A stretch of 64,000 nucleotides of DNA from Dallia pectoralis (Eukaryota > Chordata > Actinopteri > Esociformes > Umbridae). The notes beneath the pieces were generated by a model, which searched no databases, was not told the DNA's origin, and saw only the letters and a program-made list of their open reading frames with translations. Positions 39,985 through 51,080 of the stretch are shown here, one piece after another. Numbering within the stretch: the first letter of the stretch is position 1; every line of letters starts with the position of its first letter. Location: the NCBI GenBank assembly GCA_029465975.1, contig CM055748.1, forward strand, positions 7,584,458-7,648,457, written 5' to 3'. Both the position numbers and the translations under genes were made by a program.

Positions 39985-40335
39985 ATAGCCTCAGGGACTG
40001 CATTGAGGCCTCAGGCCAATGAGGTCATGATGTCAGTTACTGGAAAGACAAACATACAATTTGACACAGCTCTAGTTAATGTCTGCGTAACAAAATACAT
40101 AATATTTTCTTTTCCCCTTTAATATAATATAAATATAAACAGACGATGATACCGCTAGCAAAATATTCCTTGTAATGATACATCACTTAACATGTGGTGT
40201 TTAAAAAGAAAAAACGTCGGAGAATAAACCACAAAGTTTCAACTGTTGCATTTTATCATACAAAATTGTAATTATGCTACCTACTAAATACATCTCACAG
40301 GATGAAATTAAAAAGTAACTCTTGAACCTTTTGGC
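38451..40335. other. Intergenic; no gene recognised
   Basis: No exon or named repeat apart from a (CA)n run at 39953-39980. Short open frames are random. Confidence 0.45.
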
Positions 40336-40580
40336 TCCTGAGTTATGCGGCCAGCTACAAATTCCTGGGTGTCCACAACCCCGACCTATCCTGGTCCAGC
40401 AACACCACAACCCTGGTCTAAAAGGCGTAACAGCACTTTTTACAGATGTTAAAGAAGGCCCACCTATCTAGTAACATCCTGGTAAACCTTTACCTCTGCA
40501 CGGTCGAGAGCATTCTGACCAACTGTGCTTGGCGGTGAAAACCACCCAGCGGATCATTGGTGCCCAGCTTCCCGGTTGAT
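40336..40580 (+). mobile_element. L2/CR1-group LINE fragment
   Basis: The translation in pieces reads YKFLGVHNPDLSWSSNT, QHFLQMLKKAHLSSNILVNL and TVESILTNCAW, the C-terminal third of a fish LINE reverse transcriptase protein. It is broken by stops. Confidence 0.75.
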
Positions 40581-40639
40581 TCCTTAGCATTGGGCCTTTA
40601 TTTTGGAGGCACTCTAGCCTCACTCCTGGTCAATCAATC

Positions 40640-41890
40640 TCATTCCCACCCAGGGCAGGTAGCGTCCCACGTGTTACTTTTAATTTGGTTCCCTGATTTA
40701 TGTGCTTCCACGTTCCCATAGCATCGCTCTCACATCTTCTGCCAGTCCTCGCTTTAGATCGTCAACCCCTGGGCATGGGTCCGGTATGTGAAGTCACTTT
40801 CCAGAACCCGTCGAAAGATCCCTGTGGACATGCAGAAAACCTTTTACATCATCAACTCCCCTTTCCTGTAGTGTTAGGGCTTCTTTTGTTATCCCATCGA
40901 AACCTGTCCATATCTTGGCTCGTCCTTCCCTTTCAGGAGGTCGGGAGAATGTCAGGGGAGGTGCCTTGCTGGTTCCATAGTCACACCCACTGTGGCCAGT
41001 ACAAACAGCGCCTCCGCCATTCCCAAACGTTGAACCTTTCCCCATGCCTTCTCTAATAAACAGGCTACGAATCTGTCCTCTTCATTGTTCTAGGGACTGT
41101 GCTGTGGACCTCTGGCCGGACGCGGTACTGCTATGGGTTATAGTGCGCCCCCTGTTGTGCGTGGGTCTACGTAGCTCTACAAAACACACCCTCCCACTTC
41201 ACCTGCCACCTTGAGATGCTTTTCTGTTAAAAAGAAACATTGAGGTCTGCGCCCCTGCATCTATTACCGAGCACTTCATCACAATCACCATCCGCTTTAG
41301 TTATCCCTTACCTCTCACATCTGCAGTCCTAGAACAGATGCACAAGGCGTACTTCACAAAATGAGATCTCCGGAGTGCATACAACCTTGTGCGTGTATCC
41401 GAGGAGACGAACACCAGACAGCGTCGAGCACCAACACAGGCCATTATGAATACTTAGTGATGGCCTACAACCTGATGAATTATCCATCAGCCTTCCAGTC
41501 CTCCGTGAATGGTATCTTCCAATCCTTCGTGAATGGTATCTTCCAATCCTTCGTGAATGGTATCTTCCGGAACGTGTTAGGTCTAGGTGTAGTGGTCTAC
41601 ATTGACAAAAAAATTGGTGTATTTCCGTACCTGTGACATGGGCGTTGCTGTTTGAATGCGACCGCTACGTTAAAGCGGAGAAATGGATGTTCATCCGGCA
41701 GTCCGTCTCCTTTCTAGGTTACCACATCACCACCACAGCGTTGGAGGTGGAGAAGACAAACATTGGAGCCATGTGTAATTGGCTGACCACCACCATGTTA
41801 ATAGCTGGACTGTGGTCTATGATCCTAAACACGCCATCAAAGAAACGACCCAGTGGCTAAAAAGGATAAAAGGGTGAAGATCTTTGAGTG
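40640..41890 (+). pseudogene. Ty3/Gypsy pol pseudogene (protease to reverse transcriptase)
   Basis: Pieces follow the fish Gypsy pol order: LPVLALDRQPLG near 40740 (upstream of reverse transcriptase), YPLPLTSAVLEQMHKAYF near 41305, the STNTGHYEYLVMAYNLMNYP block at 41434 and VVVYIDKKIGVF at 41590, where the catalytic YIDD is YIDK. Then VKAEKWMFIRQSVSFLGYHI follows at 41670. Stops and frame shifts break it, and the segment FVNGIFQS is tandemly triplicated (41506-41565). No flanking LTRs are evident. Confidence 0.8.
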
Positions 41891-42429
41891 GCCAAGTCAG
41901 ACTGATGGCTGTAATTACGGGAAAAAGTAGCTCTATGAATTATTAAATCGTGGGAATGATTACTTTTCCAACTCTGTTATCCTCGTTTTCATTTGTTTTT
42001 ACGATTAAGAACTTTTGCCTTTTTACGTTACTTCAATGTTGTCAAGGCAGAATGTCTAAATAAAGCTGGAACCAAAAATATATATTTAATTGGGTATTGA
42101 TTTCAGGCTGTAATACCAATATGTGACTTTTTCAAAGGGGCATGATGATATTCTCTACGCACTGTATCTGATTGTATCAAATGTGTTATCTAAATGTAAA
42201 GTTACAAGGCACAAAATCATTTACTGTGTCTTTTTTTCTGGTGTCCTCATTGGTTGTAATGGACTAGCCTAGACTTGCTAGTGCCACAGGGCTACTTGCT
42301 AGCTAACTATCTACTGAAACCGTTCATATCCAAATTGAATAATGCTTGTATATTACTTATTAGACTATTATATAACCGGGCAAAGTTGTATGCTCAACAT
42401 TCTGTTGCATTCATTCACATCTGTAGATC

Positions 42430-42785
42430 CACACAAAGTCCCATATATTACCCTATACAGCATATATTACCGTATACAGCATATATTACACTATACAGCA
42501 TATATTACCCTATACAGCATATATTACCCTATACAGCATATATTACCCTATACAGCATATATTACCCTATACAGCATATATTACACTATACAGCATATAT
42601 TACCCTATACAGCATATATTACCCTATACAGCATATATTACCCTATACAGCATATATTACCCTATACAGCATATATTACCCTATACAGCATATATTACCC
42701 TATACAGCATATATTACCCTATACAGCATATATTACACTATACAGCATATATTACCCTATACAGCATATATTACCCTACGCAGAA
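42430..42785. repeat. 19-bp minisatellite
   Basis: About 18 copies of ACCCTATACAGCATATATT, with rare C-to-A or G changes. 19 bp is not a multiple of three, yet the array is open in more than one plus-strand frame (frames starting 42275 and 42342). Confidence 0.93.
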
Positions 42786-42794
42786 TAAATCATG

Positions 42795-42894
42795 CTCCTC
42801 ATTCTCTCTTATACTGCGCTCTCTCTCTTTTACTGCTCTCTCTCTCTTACTTCCCGCGCTCTCTCTCTTTTACTGCTCTCTCTCTCTTACTTCC

Positions 42895-42954
<60 letters not shown>

Positions 42955-43070
42955 TATTGCTCTCTCTCTCTTACTAACCTCTATTTCTCTCCCTCTCTCT
43001 TTCTCTCTCTATCTCTCTCTATCTCTTTGTCTATCTCTCTCTCTATCTCTCTCCCTCTCTGACCTCTCAT
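42795..43070. repeat. (CT)n-rich tract with embedded (AT)n
   Basis: CT-rich simple sequence with an AT run at 42914-42950 and CTCTCTCTTACT-type higher-order units. Confidence 0.9.
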
Positions 43071-43159
43071 TCTAACGTTCTCTTACGAGCACATTTTTTA
43101 ATGCCTTTCTCTTTCTGAGTGAAACGAGCCATGTGGTGAGGAGGCACATACATAGATGC

Positions 43160-43410
43160 TAACGCACACACACGCACATAGTAATGCACACACACACACG
43201 CGCACACACACACGCACATAGAAATGCACACACACACGCGCACACACACAGACAGAGGGAGAGACAGTGAGGCATACATAAAGGACAAATCCTAAAAGAC
43301 AAGAGCTCTGCGTTGAAGTGAGAGAAGAGGAGGGGGTAGACGAGGAAAAAACACACTTGCGTTCACATGCTCTGTCTCTCACTCACACACACGCACACTC
43401 ACACACTCAC
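43160..43410. repeat. (CA)n-rich compound microsatellite
   Basis: CACACACGCACATA-type repeats, in two blocks (43165-43250 and 43380-43410). Confidence 0.9.
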
Positions 43411-43439
43411 ACAGGAGTAGAGCTGTGACGGGAAAAAGA

Positions 43440-43559
43440 GAAGAGCTGGGAGGAGGGTTGCTGAACACAGCCTGGCGAGGAGAATCCAGTTCGGCGGAGA
43501 GCTGCGGCCATAAAATGCCTCGACGGGAGCCTGCCAGCTACCCCTGTGGCCACCTGAAG
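43440..43559 (+). promoter_or_regulatory. Candidate first (non-coding) exon and promoter region, perhaps of kcnj5
   Basis: A GC- and CpG-rich stretch follows directly after the microsatellites and ends in a good donor (CTGAAG then GTAATA at 43560). It contains an ATG (43514) whose frame would stop soon after joining the kcnj5 exon at 53947. So if it is used it would be a short upstream frame in the 5' leader. Assignment to kcnj5 rests on orientation and the lack of another gene. Confidence 0.35.
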
Positions 43560-44520
43560 GTAATACCCGCGCGCCGCTGACAAACGATCGGACAGAGCGG
43601 CGAGATTGCCTGAAGCCGTGTTTTTAGGGTACTGCGAAGCCGCAGAGAAGCAATCCGATTTGCCTCTAAACGCAACGCTGCCGCTATCTTCTGGAAATCA
43701 TCACCTCGCGATCATCCGTCTCGTCGTTATTTAGATCGAACGGTTTATGCTAATATGATCCGCGACGGGTATCTCTGGTGCGCCCTGTCGTTTTATTGGT
43801 GTAGCTCGGGGTTTTTACCATGTCTCCAGCAAGCTCGCCTGCCAACGCGTGTGACCTCTGTTCTGCCACAGCTCGGCTGAGTTATGTCACAAACGTCTCC
43901 GTGGCGATTGATCGCCTATGGATCCGTTTGCCGTCACTCTGAGGGATAGGCAACCGCGCGGCGGATGCGGGGGCTTCCTGGTGCTAGAGGAAGCTTTCAT
44001 TCTCTTATCGTGTGCCATGCGGGAGATTTACAAGTGCAGCAGTGCAACAGCGTCTGGGCTTACTACGGAGAAACCAGTGTCTCGTGTTTTCCATTCTGCA
44101 TATTCCACGAGACAAAGAAAGGTGAAAAGAAAGAGACGGACAGTTTGTCCGTGTCCTGTTCGCCTTTGACCGGAGAAAACCGGAGACAAGCAAATCATCG
44201 AGAGCGAATCAGTCATATCGATTTGGTTGAAGTGCTCGATTCTCTGCGTCGGGGATTAGCGAGGCTGGTTTCAGTGCTGCGATGTGCGTTGTTGTCCGCT
44301 ATTAAAGGATGTCCTGGTTTGAGTTCCCTCTGTGGCTGTTTAACTTTCATGACATCTCTGGCTATGTCCTGGGAAACTCCTTGACAGGGAATCCGAGAGA
44401 TGGCATTGTATGGGCAAGTACTCTTGTTGAATGTGTACAGGGATCAGTATTTGTTCGTATATTTGCCTTGAGGAGCGTAAAGACAGGCAAAAAAGGGCAC
44501 ACTATAGGTGGTAATGCTAA
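43560..44520 (+). other. CpG-rich island-like region
   Basis: Many CG dinucleotides to about 44260, unlike the AT-rich flanks. The open frames 43918-44169 and 43965-44384 have no recognisable similarity. Confidence 0.4.
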
Positions 44521-45990
44521 ACAGTAGCACATACAGTACAGTGGCACACCTAACCCGTTTACCCTTTTGAAACCATATTGATCTGAGCCAATTTAGTTTG
44601 ACATGAACTTTGCAAAACATTTTGCTGCCATTTAATTGGTATTGCTAGATGGTCCTTTGACCTTGTAAACCACTTAGGAGTTACACTGCAATTCCTTTGT
44701 TGTCATTTCCACCATCCTACCATCGTTTCACCTCAGTAGTGCTGAAACCGAATCATTTATTGTGTTTTGCGCAGACCTTGGATTCAGCCCGTGATGTCAG
44801 TCCAAATCTGACGATGCATTTTGATGACAGTCCTTTCGGGGTAGTTTATGTCTTATTGTGTGAATTATCCTTTCCTGTTTATGTAGTTAAGAAGGGGCCT
44901 CTGGGGAAGGTGTTAGGATGTGAGCTAAAAAGCAGTCCATCACTGCATCTTTTGCAGCAATGCATCTGTGTCATGAGCTTAGCCAAGCATGACCAATTAT
45001 TTGCACTAGAGTGCTCTGAAAACTGTGTCTGTTTGATTGAAAAAAGACCATGCTGAATAATAGTCAATTCTGGCTGTGATTAAAATGTAAACCTACTGTT
45101 TGTGGATTACCCCCTAGCTTGTTTAATTGACGAAAGATGAAAAATTGTAATCCTATTTGCCAGGTTTGGATGATTTTACGTCAAAGCAGCTTTTGACCAG
45201 TGTTCCCGTTGATAGTCACTCAGCAAATTTGGTGTCTTGAATAGAATTGGATTCTACGTCATGTGTTTACTAAGAACACACATAAACCTCCATTTTCTTG
45301 GGCAAAAAAAACTTAAATGTAGGCCCTATATGTATTGTTTATTAGCTTGCAAATATTACCCAGTATTGACAGAATATAGTGTACATGCTCTTAATTATGT
45401 TTATTAGTCCTGCTCTTGAAATCTACAGCTGGCTTTTATCCAAGTGATCAGAAACGAAGCACTGTGCAGGGTTAATATCTGTCATCACTTCATGCATAAT
45501 TATATAGCATTATAGATAAAAAAACATATAATTACTGTTTTTTTAGAAGACTGGTGTTGGTGAATGGTTGTTTATGTTTTTACATACTTGCATAGGTGAC
45601 ATAACAAATTAGAAAATTACACAATATATGTCATAATATATCTAAATATCTCTGTCATTACAGTGTCGTGACACTGCATTTTAAGTAAAGTGTTAGAGAC
45701 GTTTGTAAGCTTATAAGGGTGGCCATTTTTCAGATGCTTGAACAGAGATGTCTGACGATCTTACAAAACTCCAAATCTCTTTTTGTTCCCCCTTCCCAAA
45801 ATTAAATCAAACAGTAACTGAATGCATTGATGCCACCTCTTCAGACCGCCTTTTATGTTAAATATGAGAAAAGGCGATGATAAAGTTGTATTGTTGTGCA
45901 TTAGCTTGATTTACTCTCAAAATATGTGAGAAATCTAACCTACAAACAAGGTCCAATTGCCCGATCAAGGAATACGTACTTTCTCAAAAC
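44521..45990. other. Intergenic or kcnj5 intron; nothing recognised
   Basis: No exon or clear repeat. The open frame 44697-45056 has no recognisable similarity. Confidence 0.4.
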
Positions 45991-45996
45991 CATTTG

Positions 45997-46492
45997 TCAC
46001 AATTACAAGCACCGTTGCATTTAATTCTTTGTGCACCTTTCCCTTGCCAAGATCACCAGCACAGATTTTTCTATAAGATTTAATGAAGTGGGAAAACACA
46101 TAACAAGAGATCAGAGACTATTCATTCATCTGTGCAGAATTCTTCCAGATCCTTCAGAGACCATAATCATTATTTGTGGCTCTGCACTTCAGCTCACCTC
46201 ATACGTTTCCAATGGGGTTTAGGTCACGGGTACGAGATGGCCCTTGCTAAACTGGATTCTATGCTCAGCGAGACATTTTTTGTTGGATCTGCAGGCTTGT
46301 TTTGGATCATTGTCCAGGAAGATCTGATAATGACCAGATTTAATACGCAGGTAGAGGAACTAAACAACATGGTTGAAAGGGTTGACGAGTAGGCGTTTGG
46401 ATAATGGAGGGAAAGAACATGGAGCTATTTATAATTTTTTGACTAAGCAATGTGCGGTGTATCCTGCACACACAATGCTAGGGGGTGTCAAT
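45997..46492 (-). mobile_element. Degenerate Tc1-like element
   Basis: The left end TGTCACAATTACAAGCACC and right end GGGGGTGTCAATAT resemble the TGTCACAATTATTGGCACCCC terminal repeats of a fish Tc1 family. The inside reads GGGGTTTAGGTCACGGGTAC and TTTTGGATCATTGTCCAGGA on the plus strand, which is the reversed transposase gene. The 23-bp minisatellite starts at its right end. Confidence 0.6.
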
Positions 46493-47507
46493 ATCCATAA
46501 ACATACCTGTACATAATCCATGAACACACCTGCACATAATCCATAAACATACCTGTACATAATCCATAAACATACCTGTACATAATCCATAAACATACCT
46601 GTACATAATCCATAAACATACCTGTACATAATCCATAAACACAACTTTACATAATCCATAAACACACCTGCACATAATCCATAAACATACCTGTACATAA
46701 TCCATAAACATACCTGTACATAATCCATAAACATACCTGTACATAATCCATAAACATACCTGTACATAATCCATAAACACATCTGTACATAATCCATAAA
46801 CATACCTGTACATAATCCATAAACACACCTGTACATAATCCATAAAAATATCTGTACATAATCCATAAACACACCTTTACATAATCCATAAACATACCTG
46901 TACATAATCCATAAACACACCTGTACATAATCCATAAACATACCTGTACATAATCCATAAACACACCTGTACATAATCCATAAACACACCTTTACATAAT
47001 CCATAAACATACCTGTACATAATCCATAAACACACCTGTACATAATCCATAAACATGCCTGTACATAATCCATAAACACACCTGTTCATAATCCATAAAC
47101 ATACCTGTACATAATCCATAAACATACCTAATCATAATCCATAAACACACCTGTACATAATCCATAAACACACCTTTACATAATCCATAAACATACCTGT
47201 ACATAATCCATAAACACACCTGTACATAATCCATAAACATACCTGTACATAATCCATAAACACACCTGTGCATAATCCATAAACATACCTGTACATAATC
47301 CATAAACACAGCTTTACATAATCCATAAACATACCTGTACATGATCCATAAACACACCTGTACATAATCCATAAACATGCCTGTACATAATCCATAAACA
47401 CACCTGTTCATAATCCATAAACATACCTGTACATAATCCATAAACACACCTGTACATAATCCATAAACATACCTGTACATAATCCAAAAACCCACCTGTT
47501 TCGTCCA
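46490..47507. repeat. 23-bp minisatellite, about 44 copies
   Basis: Unit ACATAATCCATAAACACACC plus TGT, with two main variants (CACACC and CATACC) in irregular alternation. The minus strand has no stop codon in any frame of the unit, so all three minus frames stay open and give an artificial 23-residue protein repeat. Confidence 0.95.
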
Positions 47508-50275
47508 ACTTGAAACCCCTAATTTACTTGTGATCTGAATACCGACTTGTCTGCTTTAGATTCCAGTCTGTAATTCACGTAAGCATGACTATCTCAGAAG
47601 GCATTGCTGCCTCTTCATGCAATTAAACATTGCTCAACACAAAGAAATGATCCAGTCAGCTATTCCGTTATCCACAAAAAAAACTAAATAATTCATTGCT
47701 GGCTACTGATGACTACATTTATTGCAGACAAAGATGAATGAGTCAGCCCACATTGTTTTCACTCTTTTCAGATTGTTACACTACAACATCTGTATAATCC
47801 AAATGATCTCAATTTGTCATACTGTTTTATGCCAGTCTTGTTCTTGTAATATGTCTGAGCAAAAACAAATAACTAGACTGGCATCCAAGCACGGCCTTAG
47901 CTCACAGCATAACAATGTTGTCGAAGGCAATATCGACGCGCAAAGTAGGCGACAACAGTGCATGAAAAAAGAAAAATATAGACCAAGGCACTGCACAGAC
48001 AGAGAAAAACGATGGCGTGGTCGCAACAAGTCAACAGAAAATATAAGTAGATGGATAACTAGAACCACAGTAAGAACGAGCAAACCATAGCAACACATGT
48101 AGAATCTGATTCATACTAATGTTTTGAAAAAAGGGAAATTATGCTCCAATTGGATTCAGTGAGGCACATCAGAGCAAGAAGAAACGCGGCGGCTTAGCGT
48201 TTGTATGTCGGAGAGATGAGATTGGGGGGGTGGAGCTGGTTCAAATCAATCGAATTGTGGCACCAAAACCATGTATTTACAGGCAGCCGACCAACCGTTT
48301 AGATTGTAGCACAGAGTAGCAGATAGCGGGTTTATTCCAATCCTGGATATTTACAAAAAACCTCGCATCAAGGTTGTATGCAAAACGCCTGTTCCAATAA
48401 ATAATAATATCTGTAAACTTTGGTAAAGAAATGTTTGTACCCATTTCTCCACTCTTTCTGCAAGTTTCTTGTCAATGTTTTTCAGGGAAGCAGCTGTATA
48501 TTTGCAGAGGCTTACTAAAGACAATCTAGAGCGCGTGCCTAGTGGAGCATGTGACGCATGTGACAGGAATGTGGGCAACGGTACCACTTAGCGGGCACTT
48601 GTTGAGTTTGAGGAGAAAAGGCCAGGGGTTTATATATGCCCCCCGGCCCCCCATCTATCTGTGCACAGAGCCTCAGGCCTAGAAAAACCTCGACAGTAGG
48701 TGATCATACAAGTATCAGCATTTGAAATAAACTAAGTCTCACATTTTATACAGATGAATACTCCCAAGGTCAATCAATCTTCAAATTGGTGTGCATAATC
48801 ACAACCCAAACTGAAAGTGAAAGGTGGCCAACTAAAGCAAAACATGGAGTGAAGTAAATTCCTCAGCGTTGTTACAAAACCCCTGAAAGAGATGGTCTGT
48901 TCAAGCATTTGATTAGTTCTCTATAGTGCATTTTTTAACATGTATTTTTTTTGCTAGGATAAAGCCTGAAAAATATCCAGGAGGAAACTTACCAAAATAG
49001 CTGCACGTCAAAGTTAAATACAATAACAACCTAGTAACAAAGAGCAAGGCTAGAACATCTCATGATACACCAGGTGTTGGCAGTTAAACGTCAAAGCTTT
49101 TTCAGCTCTCTATCCTTGTCCACGATATTCTTTATGATAGGTTTCAAATAATTCAATATAACTTTTTTAGAGATATTTTATTGGTCACTCCAGGCAGAGG
49201 TGGTAGTGCCATAAATATTCTCCTCTTGCTCAGCAAGTTAAGGGAACATATGAGCAGCCTACATTTTAAATGCTGCACGGATCCCAGAGAGAGTATAGCA
49301 ACAGGTTTTGACAGACCATAATGAAAATCCTACTCTCCCTTAAGGCTACAGTCTTTTACACTGGTCAAATGGTTAACACGTCGGTCAAGTTCTTTGAACT
49401 TTATCTTCCTCAGGGTCCGACTAAAGCATGGGTATTTCCGTGTCGCACTCTCAGTATGTGTTAATTATTAATAACCCTTGGGAAAACCATCTGCCTGCTG
49501 ACCCGGGTATCACCGAATGTTTTTGTCATTTGACAATGTTCGTGTATCATTGATACTATAAGAGGTGGTTTGAATGTGCACGTGAAGTGCTGTCATTACG
49601 GTAAAATGGTCAAACAATTTAATGGCTAAACTACCTATACATGAGCCAGCATTGGGTCCTCCTTACAGCCCCGCGTACACAGGAGAGATAGACATCTGTT
49701 ATAGAATAACAGACACAGGCTGATTGAGTGGCATTTTCTGGTTTTATCATTTGGTACGTTGTGGCTCGCGAGAGAGGCTCCGGGACTGAGCGAGATGCTG
49801 CAGGAATTATAATTAGATCTTCATGACCTTTGGCTCTTTCTGCATGTGCTTGGCGCCCCCTGTTCTTTTCCACTCGTGGTCTGTACCCAACGAGGTATCA
49901 CAAATGCACGTCCGGAGGAAACATTTGAAATGGCTCCTGCATATACGAACGACCGCGCCTTCAACAAAGTAGGACCCGGATCGCATTGTCGACTATATGG
50001 TTAGGCGTACACGTTGACTGGTATAATAAAGATTTAACCGTGGCGTCAGCAACCTTGTTCCGGTTTCGGGGACGGCCCAGGACCAAATACTGTGAAGTCG
50101 CGAGATTAGAACTCGCCACCCTTGGAGTCAGAGTTGGCAGCTTGAATGCCCATAATGTCCACCAACTGCCCAAGTAACCCACCAGTCCTCAACAGCCCTC
50201 TCCATTGCCCCCGGCGATTGTCTTAGTCCTAGGAATTTTCCCAATCCGAACGAACATCTGGACTGGTGTGACGGT
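47508..50275. other. Intergenic or kcnj5 intron; no gene recognised
   Basis: No exon with recognisable similarity. Open frames such as 47722-48090 and 49631-49873 are unsupported. Confidence 0.4.
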
Positions 50276-50304
50276 ATGCTGCATCTTTTCCCCGTCCATC
50301 TTTT

Positions 50305-50352
50305 GCTCTCTCTATCTCTCCCTCTTTCTCTCTCTCTCTCTCTCTCCCCCCC
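50305..50352. repeat. (CT)n microsatellite
   Basis: CTCTCTC-rich run. Confidence 0.85.
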
Positions 50353-50439
50353 TCTCTCATACAGAGATGACGCTAGGAGATAGAGAATCTGGGCTCTGGG
50401 TCATAAATTATGATAAGACGCTGACAAGCCACCTGATAA

Positions 50440-51080
50440 CAGCGTGAGCGGACGTCGCAGGGTGTCGCTTCTCCTGGCCCCTCCTTAACCCCCCATCCCC
50501 CTCTTTTCCGTCACATTCGTGTCCCGCGATCCCGCTCTCGCTTAGCAGGGAGATTACGAATGACTGGGGTCGGTTGCTGAGTTCGTCCGCCGTCACTTAA
50601 GGGTGTCGCCGAGTCTCTTTTATAAATACATGTACATGTACCCTTGGCAGTGAAGTGAGAGAGGACGAGCTGCAGAGACGGGCTATTCTCGGCCGTGTGG
50701 TGTTATTGTTGTCATGTCATTAAGGCTAATTGTCCCCGATGTGGGCAGGACTTCTGAGGCGTCGCCTGTCACTCAGGAGATGAAGCCGATCCCTGAGAGG
50801 GGACACAAGTGTTGGCTACGTCCTATCAACCACGAGGACGGGGGACAGGAGAGGAGCGGTCCGGGCCCGGGGCCAAGCTGCCTGGTGTCCGCGGTTCTGA
50901 CCGACCTCGAAGTGTCACGCACGTTAGCGGAGGGATGTGAGACAGTGCTGAGACCCGGTTGTCTTTAGCCTGTAATCGGTAGACTTTCCGAACTTTTCTC
51001 TGGGAAGAGAGGGGCGGCGACGGGAGGGAGACAGTCCCCGTTGGCTCTCATCGCCGAAACACGGAGACGCCAAAAATTGA
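50440..51080 (+). promoter_or_regulatory. Second CpG-rich, promoter-like region
   Basis: It is CpG-rich with a TATA-like TTTTATAAATAC at about 50619, followed by GC-rich sequence with GGGGCGGCGACGGG at 51011. It could be an alternative kcnj5 promoter or an unrelated start. No coding exon is identified; the 84-codon frame at 50714 has no known match. Confidence 0.3.

Noticed and set aside
41361..41860. Functional reverse transcriptase
   Set aside because: Stops, frame shifts, a tandem triplication and YIDK in place of YIDD show a dead copy.
42275..43075. 266-codon open frame as a gene
   Set aside because: It is made of the 19-bp minisatellite and the CT/AT simple repeats.
46429..47495. Repeat proteins of 89-216 codons on the minus strand
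   Set aside because: Produced by the 23-bp minisatellite, open in all three frames with the same peptide; no start context or conserved flank.
46490..47507. CRISPR-like array
   Set aside because: Units follow each other without unique spacers; it is a vertebrate minisatellite.
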